A stretch of DNA of 6,566 nt from DATDCV01 sp036524155 (GTDB lineage: Bacteria; Verrucomicrobiota; Verrucomicrobiia; Limisphaerales; UBA8199): assembly GCA_036524155.1 (NCBI GenBank), contig DATDCV010000259.1:1-6566 (forward strand), written 5' to 3'. Positions 1 to 5,808 of the stretch are shown here, one piece after another (the stretch's first letter is position 1; each line of letters starts with the position of its first letter). The notes beneath the pieces are model-generated. The model saw nothing but the letters and a program-made list of their open reading frames with translations, had not been told where the DNA came from and ran no database searches. A program made the translations under genes and the position numbers.

Positions 1-1
1 C

Positions 2-2071
2 CGGGTGCAGGACCTGGTCGGGCATAAAATCGTCCTGTATGCCTGGACTGAATCGGGCGTGTCCCGCGTTGCCGTTGTGGACGTCGAGGGCCAGCTTGAT
101 CCGGCCTTCGAAGCAGAGTTGCTGCAGCTCAAAGCTCCCCGGCCGATTCAGTACGCGCCCAAACAGCGTTACGGCAGCCTCTGGGCTTCCACCGATGTGT
201 TGAGCCCCTCCGGCATTGTGCACTTTGGCGGCAAGGCCGCGAATTACGGCATGCTGCGCCGATATGTGCCTACCAACTGTCCTCCAGCCATCGCATTTTC
301 GTTCGATCTTTGGGACGACTTCCTGGACCAGGCCCTGCCTGGTGGCACGACCCTGCGGGCGGAGATTGCCGCGCAGCTGGCCCCTTTTACCAACTATCCT
401 CCGGACATCGCCGCGCTTAAGTCCAGTCTCGCCGCGATCCGCAGCCTGTTCACAACCACCGCCGCTTTCAGTCCGGCACAAGAGCAGCAAATCACGAACG
501 CCCTGCTCTCATTTTTCGACCCGTCCCGCAAGATCCGGTTCCGCAGCTCTACGAACGTCGAAGACTCCGAGCAGTTCACCGGGGCCGGCCTCTATGACAG
601 TTACAGCGGCTGCCTGCTGGACGATCTCGATGGCGACATTGCCGGTCCATGCCGCTGCGATCCCGCGGAGGCCGCCGAGCGTGGCGTGTTCCGCGCCTTG
701 CGCAAGGTCTACGCGGGCTTTTATAACGATGATGCGTTTCTCGAGCGCCTGGCCCATCGCGTGAACGAACGCGAGGTTGGTATGGCCGTGCTGGTACATC
801 ACTCGTTTCCGGACGAGGAGGAGCTGGCCAACGGCGTGGCCACACCGCGGTTCAGGTTTGCTTTCGGACCCACCCATGCCAGCGGAGACCTGGTGACCCA
901 ACTCGGCGCGGTGTCCGTCACCAATCCGGACGGCAATTCGATTCCCGAAATCGTCTTCGCGGATGACCTGTTCGGGAAAGTCGCGTTCACGCTCAAGCAG
1001 CAGTCCTCGCTTGTGCCGCTCGGGGGCAAGGTCATGAACTGGCCGGCCGATTACGAGGCCCTGGTTCGCCTTGTCAACGCCGTTGCGGCTGGTTTCCACC
1101 AGTATTATCCAGCCAAAAGCAATCTCTCTCTCGCGTTCGAATATAAGAAGGACGTCAACCTCGGCGTGGCTCTTAAGCAGGTGCGGGAAGTTCCGCAGCC
1201 GACCACGGGTGGCTCAACCAGCCAGGTATACCTCCTCGACGCCCCCGTCACTTTTTCGGTCGCCCAAAAGGAAGGAAGCGACGTCTTTGCGAGTCACCGG
1301 CTCAAGTCCCTGTGGAACCTGCACACCGCCAATATCTCCCTGGTCGCTTCAAACCTGGCGCGCGGCATCTATACAGAGGGCACCTGCGAATACGTAGACC
1401 AGGGCGCGGTGCAACGGCTTCTCGGGCCACTCGATTCCTGGCCGGGGGCCTGGCACTCGCCCGCAGGTACAGTCAATGGCTGGACCACCGGCTCCGGGTC
1501 CGGCCGGCGCGACTGGCGCCTTCAAACCTCCATCACGACGAATCTTCCCGCTCCCCGACCGCCGTTCCTCACGCAGGCCGATTTTCCAAAATCACTCGGC
1601 GTGACCTATGCCCAACCCGTCCCTATCCTCCGCGGCGGGGCACCCTACACCACCACCAACGAGGCCGTCGCTCTCGAGGTCTGTCCGGTAATCACCGCGG
1701 CTGATCTCCCGGAAGAACGCATCTTCACCAACGGCAGCATCACCATCCAAACCCGCTTCTACCTGGGCGCTCCGCCACGGGACGCCATCATTATCTGGAC
1801 CGCTCCGCTTCTTCGCTTTGTCGAAACCCGCATCACCGGCCTGACCACCGAGCCAATCGTGCTGACCGGTTACTATTCACAGACTTATCATCCCTTCCAC
1901 CATAACTTCGGTGAAGAATGCATCTTCGAGCCGTGGCTCGAACCTGGGCTCTCTCCAGCCATCCTTACCGAACTCGACGCCGCCAATATCCAATGGATTT
2001 ACGTCTGGTCCGACTATAACCGCACGATTTTTTGGGTCCTCGGCCGTGACGGCCTTCTTCGCAGGCTATAA
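2..2071 (+). CDS. PEP/pyruvate-binding domain protein (PPDK/PEP synthase N-terminal ATP-grasp type), 5'-truncated by window edge
   Basis: Residues are numbered from the GTG at position 5, but the frame is open to the left edge, so the true start is probably upstream and any signal peptide is not visible. Seen: GGKAAN at 75-80, the ATP-grasp signature RFRSSTNVED at 178-187 followed by FTGAGLYDSYSG, the EREVGMAVLVH strand at 255-265, ANGVAT at 275-280 and the closing EYKKDV...KQVREVP at 379-397. These match the PEP/pyruvate-binding domain that binds ATP in PEP synthase, PPDK and glucan water dikinases. From residue 400 to 688 I recognise no domain. The tail looks beta-rich, with a His-rich TYHPFHHNFGEE at about 629-640. 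No swivelling phosphohistidine domain (GG-x-T-x-H type) or PEP-utiliser barrel is visible, so a full dikinase reaction cannot be assumed. The substrate is unknown. The gene ends tail to tail with ffh, overlapping it by 6 bp. The family call is fairly sure; the role is not. Confidence 0.8.
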   Translation, partial: RVQDLVGHKIVLYAWTESGVSRVAVVDVEGQLDPAFEAELLQLKAPRPIQYAPKQRYGSLWASTDVLSPSGIVHFGGKAANYGMLRRYVPTNCPPAIAFSFDLWDDFLDQALPGGTTLRAEIAAQLAPFTNYPPDIAALKSSLAAIRSLFTTTAAFSPAQEQQITNALLSFFDPSRKIRFRSSTNVEDSEQFTGAGLYDSYSGCLLDDLDGDIAGPCRCDPAEAAERGVFRALRKVYAGFYNDDAFLERLAHRVNEREVGMAVLVHHSFPDEEELANGVATPRFRFAFGPTHASGDLVTQLGAVSVTNPDGNSIPEIVFADDLFGKVAFTLKQQSSLVPLGGKVMNWPADYEALVRLVNAVAAGFHQYYPAKSNLSLAFEYKKDVNLGVALKQVREVPQPTTGGSTSQVYLLDAPVTFSVAQKEGSDVFASHRLKSLWNLHTANISLVASNLARGIYTEGTCEYVDQGAVQRLLGPLDSWPGAWHSPAGTVNGWTTGSGSGRRDWRLQTSITTNLPAPRPPFLTQADFPKSLGVTYAQPVPILRGGAPYTTTNEAVALEVCPVITAADLPEERIFTNGSITIQTRFYLGAPPRDAIIIWTAPLLRFVETRITGLTTEPIVLTGYYSQTYHPFHHNFGEECIFEPWLEPGLSPAILTELDAANIQWIYVWSDYNRTIFWVLGRDGLLRRL

Positions 2072-3415
2072 TCGTTTCCCGCTCATCCTGGCTGCTCCCC
2101 CGCCCATCTTCGCCATCATGCGCTGGAACTTGCCCATCTTCTTCATCATCTGCTGCATTTGGGCAAACTTATTCAACATCGTGTTCAGCTCGGCGACCGA
2201 GACTCCGCTGCCCTTGGCGATCCGCTGGCGGCGCCGCGCGTTAAGCAGGTGTGGATTGCGCCGTTCCTGAATCGTCATCGCGCAAATCATCGCTTCCATG
2301 TGGCGGAACTCTTTCTCGTGTTTGCTCAAATCGGCGGTCTTGGCCACCTCCGCACCGCCGGGCAACATGTTGATAATCGACTCCAGCGGCCCAAGCTTCT
2401 TCATCTGCCGCAATTGGTCGAGGAAATCATCGAGCGAGAACTGGCCTTTGCGCATCTTCTCCTCGAGCCGCATTGCCTCGTCCATGTCGACCGCCTCGGC
2501 GGCCTTCTCGACGAGGCTGACCACGTCGCCCATGCCCAGGATCCGCGAGGCCATGCGCTCGGGGTGGAACGGCTCGAAATCCTCGAGCTTCTCCCCGACG
2601 CCGGCGAATTTGATCGGTTTGCCCGTCACCGCCTTAAGGCTGAGCGCGGCGCCGCCCCGGGCGTCGCCGTCCAGTTTGGTGAGCACCGAACCTGTGATCT
2701 GCAGCGCCTGGTCGAAATGCGTAGCGACATTGACCGCCTCCTGGCCCGTCGCGGCATCGAGGATGAGCAGGATCTCCTGGGGCTTCACCAGGTCGCGCAG
2801 TCTCACAAGTTCCTGCACCAACGGCTCATCGATCTGCAGCCGGCCGGCGGTGTCAAAAATGAGCGTGTTCCGGTTGTTGGCGCGAGCATATTCCAGCGCC
2901 TCGCGCGCGATCTTCAGCACGTCTTTTTCACCGCGGTGCACATAAACGGGCAACTCCGCCTGCTGACCCAGTTTCTCCAACTGCTCCATCGCCGCCGGAC
3001 GGTAAACGTCGGCCGCGACCAGCAGCGGCGTCCGGCCTTGCTTGTGCAGCAGCCGGCCCAGTTTCGCGCTCGAGGTCGTTTTACCCGAGCCGTGCAGCCC
3101 TGCCATCAGAACACAACTCGGGTTGCCGCTGAGCTGCATCCCGGCGTTGGCGGATCCCAGCAGCTCCACCAGTTCATCGTGGATGACCTTGATGATCTGC
3201 TGCCCGGGCTGGATGCTCTGGATAACTTCCAGGCCGAGGGACTTGGCTTTTACCCGCTCGATGAAATCACGTGCCACCTTGAAATTCACATCGGCTTCGA
3301 GCAACGCCAGGCGCACCTCCCGCAACGCGTCCGCCACGTTCGCCTCGGATATCTTCCCTAGCCCACGCAGGTTCCGGAACGTGTTCTGAAGCTTGCTGCT
3401 GAGTGAGTCGAACAT
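2066..3415 (-). CDS. ffh: Signal recognition particle protein Ffh (SRP54 homologue)
   Basis: GTPase subunit of the bacterial signal recognition particle. With 4.5S/6S SRP RNA it binds signal sequences and transmembrane segments on ribosomes and delivers them to FtsY at the inner membrane. At 449 residues the length is normal for the family. Seen: helical N domain (about 1-90); P-loop GLHGSGKTT at 106-114 (Gln is more usual where His stands); DVYRPAA at 136-142; DTAGR at 188-192; TKLDGDARGG at 246-255; GVGEKLEDFEPFHP at 272-285. The Met-rich M domain follows from about 305, with the RNA-binding stretch MTIQERRNPHLLNARRRQRI at 380-399 then AKGSG, and a KM/QM-rich C-terminus. The ATG at 3413-3415 gives the canonical MFDSLSSKLQ start, though no clear Shine-Dalgarno precedes it. 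The gene is divergent from purH and convergent with the upstream ATP-grasp gene, so it is probably monocistronic. The SRP RNA gene is not in this window. Confidence 0.98.
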   Translation of the reverse strand: MFDSLSSKLQNTFRNLRGLGKISEANVADALREVRLALLEADVNFKVARDFIERVKAKSLGLEVIQSIQPGQQIIKVIHDELVELLGSANAGMQLSGNPSCVLMAGLHGSGKTTSSAKLGRLLHKQGRTPLLVAADVYRPAAMEQLEKLGQQAELPVYVHRGEKDVLKIAREALEYARANNRNTLIFDTAGRLQIDEPLVQELVRLRDLVKPQEILLILDAATGQEAVNVATHFDQALQITGSVLTKLDGDARGGAALSLKAVTGKPIKFAGVGEKLEDFEPFHPERMASRILGMGDVVSLVEKAAEAVDMDEAMRLEEKMRKGQFSLDDFLDQLRQMKKLGPLESIINMLPGGAEVAKTADLSKHEKEFRHMEAMICAMTIQERRNPHLLNARRRQRIAKGSGVSVAELNTMLNKFAQMQQMMKKMGKFQRMMAKMGGGAARMSGKRL

Positions 3416-3646
3416 CTACTTAGGCTAGAATACCCACCGGATTCCGCAAGCGAGCAGTCGCGGCTGCGGGGATCGCCGCGGGCTGCCCCAACCCGAATTT
3501 GCCATTGCACTGGATGGCGACGCTCCGACATCGCACGCGCAAACCCCCAAGCCCGGCTCCGTCTGTCACCCGGCCAACCCCAGCGTGCCACACAACCGAT
3601 TTCTCGTTGACTAAACTGCGCCCTTTAAGGGAAGCTCCGCCCCGTT
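3416..3646. promoter_or_regulatory. Divergent intergenic region between ffh and purH
   Basis: This 231-bp stretch separates two divergently read start codons, so promoters for both genes should lie here; I see no convincing coding sequence. Seen: a GC-only inverted repeat CGCGGC (3459-3464) / GCCGCG (3475-3480) with a 10-nt loop, which would fall in or near the ffh leader, and GCCAT (3501-3505) / ATGGC (3514-3518). TTGACT at 3607-3612 resembles a -35 box but has no good -10 at 16-18 bp. On the ffh side, TATTCT about 12 bp before the start resembles a -10 but lacks a partner. No purine riboswitch core or PurR-like operator was recognised. That promoters exist here is inferred from gene orientation only. 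Confidence 0.45.
3621..3634 (+). promoter_or_regulatory. Weak, distant Shine-Dalgarno-like AAGGGAAG before purH, inside a small near-palindrome
   Basis: CCCTTTAAGGG (3621-3631) is a symmetrical 11-mer with a single central T. Its right half merges into the purine run AAGGGAAG (3627-3634), which ends 12 nt before the purH ATG. That spacing is longer than the usual 5-9 nt, so it is at best a weak ribosome-binding site. No better one lies closer, and the start is decided by homology instead. Confidence 0.3.
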
Positions 3647-5197
3647 ATGGAGCGAATTCAACGAGCACTTCTCTCGGTGTCCGATAAGTCCGGGCTGCTT
3701 CCGCTGGCGCGCGTTCTGGCCAAGTCGGGGGTCGAACTCCTTTCCACCGGTGGCACTGCGAAAGCTTTGCGCGATGCGGGCCTCAAGGTCACCGAGATCA
3801 GCGCCTATACCGGTTTTCCAGAGATGCTCGACGGCCGGGTCAAAACGCTCCACCCTAAAGTCCATGGCGGCCTGCTCTATCTCCGCGGCAACGTCATCCA
3901 CGAAACCGCCATCCGCCAGCACGGCATCGTTCCCATCGACCTCGTGGTGGTGAATCTTTATCCGTTCGAGCAGACCGTGGCCCGGCCCTCCGTTACCCTG
4001 CACGATGCCATCGAAAACATCGATATCGGCGGTCCGTCCATGTTGCGCAGCGCGGCCAAGAACCACGAAAGTGTCACGGTCGTGGTCGATCCGGCGGACT
4101 ATGCCGCGGTGGCGGAACAAATCCAGGCCACGGGCAACACGACCGTCGAACTTCGGCGCCGCCTGGCGGCCAAGGTGTTCGCGCGCACCGCTGCGTACGA
4201 CACCGCCATCGCCGCCTTTCTGGAGCGGAGCTTCGGCGGAGTGTCCGGACCTCTCCCGGCCGCCCTTCTGCTCCAAGCCCCGCTCGCCCAAAAGTTGCGT
4301 TACGGCGAAAACCCGCATCAGCAAGCCGCGCTCTACGGCGGGTTCCGCAGCTTCTTCGAGCAACTCCACGGCAAAGAGCTTTCGTACAATAACATCCTGG
4401 ACCTCACCGCCGCCGCCAGCCTTATCGACGAGTTCGCTGCCGACCGGCCCACTCTCGCCATCCTCAAGCACACTAACCCTTGCGGAGCCGGGCAGGGCCT
4501 TAGCCTCCGTGAGGCCTGGGATAAGGCCTATGCCACCGACCGCCAGGCGCCTTTCGGCGGCATTATCGCCGTCAACCGGCCGCTGGATCAGGCCGTGGCC
4601 GAGGCCATCGCCGAGATCTTCAGCGAAGTCATTGTCGCCCCCGATTTCACCCCGAGTGCGCTTGCCATCCTGGAAAAGAAAAAGAACCTTCGCCTGATCA
4701 AAATGCTCAAGTCACCCGACACGGGGCGCGCCTGGGACGTGCGCAGCGTTGGCGCCGACTCCTGCCTGCTCCAGCAGCCTGACACCGCCGCCGAAAATCC
4801 CAACGCCTGGAAGGTGGCCACTCGCCGCCATCCCTCCCCGGAAGAGCGCGCCGCCATGAGCTTCGGTTGGCGCATCGTCAAGCATGTCAAATCAAACGCC
4901 ATCGTCTATGCCGGACCGGACCGGACTCTGGGGATCGGCGCGGGCCAGATGAGCCGCGTGGACTCGAGCCGCATCGCGGTTTGGAAGGCCAATGAGGCCG
5001 GGCTTTCTCTCAAGGGCAGCGCCGTCTGCAGCGACGCTTTCTTTCCATTCCCGGACGGGTTGCTCGCCGCCGCCGAAGCGGGGGCCACCGCAGCCATCCA
5101 GCCGGGCGGCTCGATGCGAGATGCCGAGGTCATCGCCGCCGCCGATGAGCGAAACGTCTCCATGCTCTTCACCGGCATGCGACATTTCAGGCACTGA
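3647..5197 (+). CDS. purH: Bifunctional AICAR transformylase / IMP cyclohydrolase PurH
   Basis: Catalyses the last two steps of de novo purine synthesis in the cytoplasm: AICAR plus 10-formyl-THF gives FAICAR, which is then cyclised to IMP. At 516 residues it is full length for the family. The N-terminal cyclohydrolase (MGS-like) domain starts with the typical ALLSVSDKSGL and carries LLSTGGT at 31-37, GRVKTLHPKVHGG at 63-75, NLYPFE at 103-108 and ENIDIGGPSMLRSAAKNH at 123-140. The transformylase part carries KLRYGENPHQ at 216-225, the Lys-His pair in ILKHTNPCG (K274, H275), APFGGIIAVN at 301-310, SNAIVYA at 416-422, GAGQMSRVDS at 431-440 and the C-terminal DAFFPFPDG...IQPGGSMRD...MLFTGMRHFRH. 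No frameshift or missing key residue was seen. The ATG at 3647 gives the expected N-terminus. No other pur gene is in the window, so it appears to stand alone, with an inverted-repeat element starting 61 bp past its stop. Confidence 0.98.
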   Translation: MERIQRALLSVSDKSGLLPLARVLAKSGVELLSTGGTAKALRDAGLKVTEISAYTGFPEMLDGRVKTLHPKVHGGLLYLRGNVIHETAIRQHGIVPIDLVVVNLYPFEQTVARPSVTLHDAIENIDIGGPSMLRSAAKNHESVTVVVDPADYAAVAEQIQATGNTTVELRRRLAAKVFARTAAYDTAIAAFLERSFGGVSGPLPAALLLQAPLAQKLRYGENPHQQAALYGGFRSFFEQLHGKELSYNNILDLTAAASLIDEFAADRPTLAILKHTNPCGAGQGLSLREAWDKAYATDRQAPFGGIIAVNRPLDQAVAEAIAEIFSEVIVAPDFTPSALAILEKKKNLRLIKMLKSPDTGRAWDVRSVGADSCLLQQPDTAAENPNAWKVATRRHPSPEERAAMSFGWRIVKHVKSNAIVYAGPDRTLGIGAGQMSRVDSSRIAVWKANEAGLSLKGSAVCSDAFFPFPDGLLAAAEAGATAAIQPGGSMRDAEVIAAADERNVSMLFTGMRHFRH

Positions 5198-5228
5198 AGC
5201 TCCCATTCCGCCGGCACGAGATTCCCAG

Positions 5229-5243
5229 CCTGGAGCAGCCAGG
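5229..5243 (+). other. Small hairpin after purH
   Basis: CCTGG (5229-5233) and CCAGG (5239-5243) form a 5-bp perfect stem around the loop AGCAG, 31 nt past the purH stop. There is no following T run, so it is not a standard intrinsic terminator. It may contribute to 3'-end processing or be incidental. Confidence 0.25.
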
Positions 5244-5279
5244 ACTCAATCTTCCGGCGTATTCGCTCAGTCTTGGGTC

Positions 5280-5301
5280 GGAGCGCCGATTTTTGATCGG
5301 C
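5280..5301 (+). repeat. REP-like unit (left): GGAG head plus GCCGAT/ATCGGC hairpin
   Basis: GGAG at 5280-5283 is followed after one C by GCCGAT (5285-5290), the loop TTTTG and ATCGGC (5296-5301), a perfect 6-bp stem. A conserved GTRG/GGAG-type tetranucleotide next to a short palindrome is the form of REP sequences handled by RAYT transposases. Its left part lies inside the 25-bp arm of the surrounding inverted repeat, so this local hairpin and the long stem are mutually exclusive. Assignment to a REP family is inference from form only. Confidence 0.5.
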
Positions 5302-5327
5302 TTAAGCGCGCCGACGGCCGCGTGTAA

Positions 5328-5349
5328 GCCAAGTGCAACTCGGCGCTCC
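5328..5349 (-). repeat. REP-like unit (right, inverted): GGAG head plus GCCGA/TTGGC hairpin
   Basis: Read on the - strand, GGAG (complement of 5346-5349) is followed after one C by GCCGA, a 7-nt loop and TTGGC (the complement of 5328-5344 in all), a 5-bp stem with one G-T wobble. It is the inverted, slightly decayed partner of the unit at 5280-5301. Two head-to-head REP-like units separated by a short spacer resemble a BIME arrangement. Confidence 0.45.
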
Positions 5350-5426
5350 GACCCAAGACTGAGCAGATACCTTCCGGCTTCAGTTCGCAGTTGCGGCGAT
5401 GTTGGTCGTGGGTTACCTGTACCTCA

Positions 5427-5708
5427 ATGCCCAACAAACGAGCCAAAAACAAGGTATTCTTCGGGGGCTTCATCGACCATGGGGTCAAGGCCAGGCTGAC
5501 GAAGGCCGCGCGGGCTGCGGGAATGCGCGGGAACGTCTTCGGTTTTGCCATGGGGGCTCTGGAGGAAAGGTTGGAACAAGTCAACCGCAGCAGGTCAAAA
5601 CGACGCCATGCCGCGTCCGCGGGAATACCCCGCCCCAGGCCAGGCGTCAGAAGAGCCTCAGTTCGGCCGCCGAGTATGAGGCTAAGGATTGTGGATCCCG
5701 TGATCTGA
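5427..5708 (+). CDS. Small hypothetical protein, 93 aa, basic, unknown function
   Basis: I do not recognise a named family. The ATG at 5427 opens MPNKRAKNKVFFGGFIDHGV followed by KARLTKAARAAGM and NVFGFAMGALEERLEQVNR. This reads like a compact beta-strand plus two-helix fold of the ribbon-helix-helix kind, rich in Lys/Arg, up to about residue 57. After that the sequence turns to low-complexity Arg/Pro/Ser (SRSKRRHAASAGIPRPRPGV...), which looks less like a folded protein and could be a disordered tail or read-through into non-coding sequence. Codons in the first half favour G/C at the third position, as in neighbouring genes. No Shine-Dalgarno is visible before 5427; a TTG at 5391 in frame would add 12 residues of unlikely composition, so 5427 is preferred. 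It lies between the inverted-repeat element and the convergent sigma-factor gene. A DNA-binding role is only a guess, and it may not be a gene. Confidence 0.45.
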   Translation: MPNKRAKNKVFFGGFIDHGVKARLTKAARAAGMRGNVFGFAMGALEERLEQVNRSRSKRRHAASAGIPRPRPGVRRASVRPPSMRLRIVDPVI

Positions 5709-5718
5709 AAGCACATTC

Positions 5719-5743
5719 CCTCGTCCCGATTTAGTCGGGGAGG
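5719..5743. terminator. Hairpin between convergent small ORF and sigma-factor gene; possible bidirectional 3'-end signal or repeat
   Basis: CCCGA (5725-5729) and TCGGG (5735-5739) form a 5-bp stem around TTTAG. Beyond a 2-nt bulge on the left side, CCTC (5719-5722) pairs with GAGG (5740-5743), giving 9 bp in all. It starts 11 bp after the small ORF stop and lies downstream of the - strand sigma-factor gene, so it could serve both. No T tract follows on either strand, which argues against a classical Rho-independent terminator. It could instead be another dispersed palindrome. Confidence 0.35.
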
Positions 5744-5762
5744 ACCTCAGGAAATTCCGGAC

Positions 5763-5795
5763 CCGCGTAAGCGCGGCCATCCTCGAGGATGAGCC
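5763..5795. terminator. Pair of GC-rich hairpins just past the sigma-factor stop codon
   Basis: CCGCG (5763-5767) / CGCGG (5772-5776) enclose TAAG. Right next to it lies the perfect 14-bp palindrome CATCCTCGAGGATG (5778-5791), extended by GGC (5775-5777) / GCC (5793-5795) with one bulged A. The two share bases 5775-5776, so they cannot both be fully formed. They lie 14-46 nt downstream of the - strand stop codon at 5809, a plausible place for transcript ending. No T run is present. The palindrome could also be a dimeric protein-binding site. Confidence 0.3.
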
Positions 5796-5808
5796 GCCGG
5801 ACGGTGTA

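Larger units (their letters stand above)
5251..5378. mobile_element. Candidate MITE-like element (5259-5370) with long terminal inverted repeats and 8-bp flanking direct repeats
   Basis: The direct repeat CTTCCGGC occurs at 5251-5258 and 5371-5378 and exactly brackets a 112-bp segment. That segment's ends are inverted repeats of 31 bp: the outer GTAT/ATAC (5259-5262 and 5367-5370) pair, two positions do not (5263-5264 against 5365-5366), and then 25 bp are perfectly complementary (5265-5289 against 5340-5364). The 50-bp centre (5290-5339) codes for nothing and itself has GGCTTA (5299-5304) facing TAAGCC (5325-5330). Long terminal repeats, no coding capacity and a perfect flanking duplication are the hallmarks of a MITE. 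An 8-bp duplication is compatible with several transposase families, including IS66-like ones, but the parent is not identifiable here. Transcribed, the element would form a very strong hairpin that could end purH mRNA. The inverted repeat is certain; the mobile origin is inferred. Confidence 0.65.

Noticed and set aside
2159..3361. 400-codon + strand open frame opposite ffh
   Set aside because: It lies entirely antisense to the well-supported ffh gene. Its His/Leu/Gln/Arg-rich translation has no recognisable motif, which is usual for the complement of high-GC coding sequence.
3607..3612. TTGACT as a -35 box for purH
   Set aside because: The hexamer is good, but the sequence 16-18 bp downstream (around GGAAGC) is nothing like a -10 box and would lie in the leader almost at the start codon.
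3416..3646. Purine or other riboswitch upstream of purH
   Set aside because: Only short isolated stems are visible. No conserved purine, PRPP or ppGpp riboswitch core was recognised, and the region is shared with the divergent ffh promoter.
3611..4471. 286-codon - strand frame across the purH start region
   Set aside because: Antisense shadow of purH with biased composition. It crosses the purH 5' end and shows no known domain.
5265..5364. The inverted repeat as a plain intrinsic terminator of purH
   Set aside because: The loop is about 50 nt, no T run follows the right arm, and the exact 8-bp flanking direct repeat is better explained by insertion. A secondary terminator role remains possible.
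5267..5716. 149-codon - strand frame opposite the small ORF
   Set aside because: Its C-terminal end runs through the inverted-repeat element and its composition looks random. The + strand frame at 5427-5708 is the more protein-like of the two, though neither is proven.
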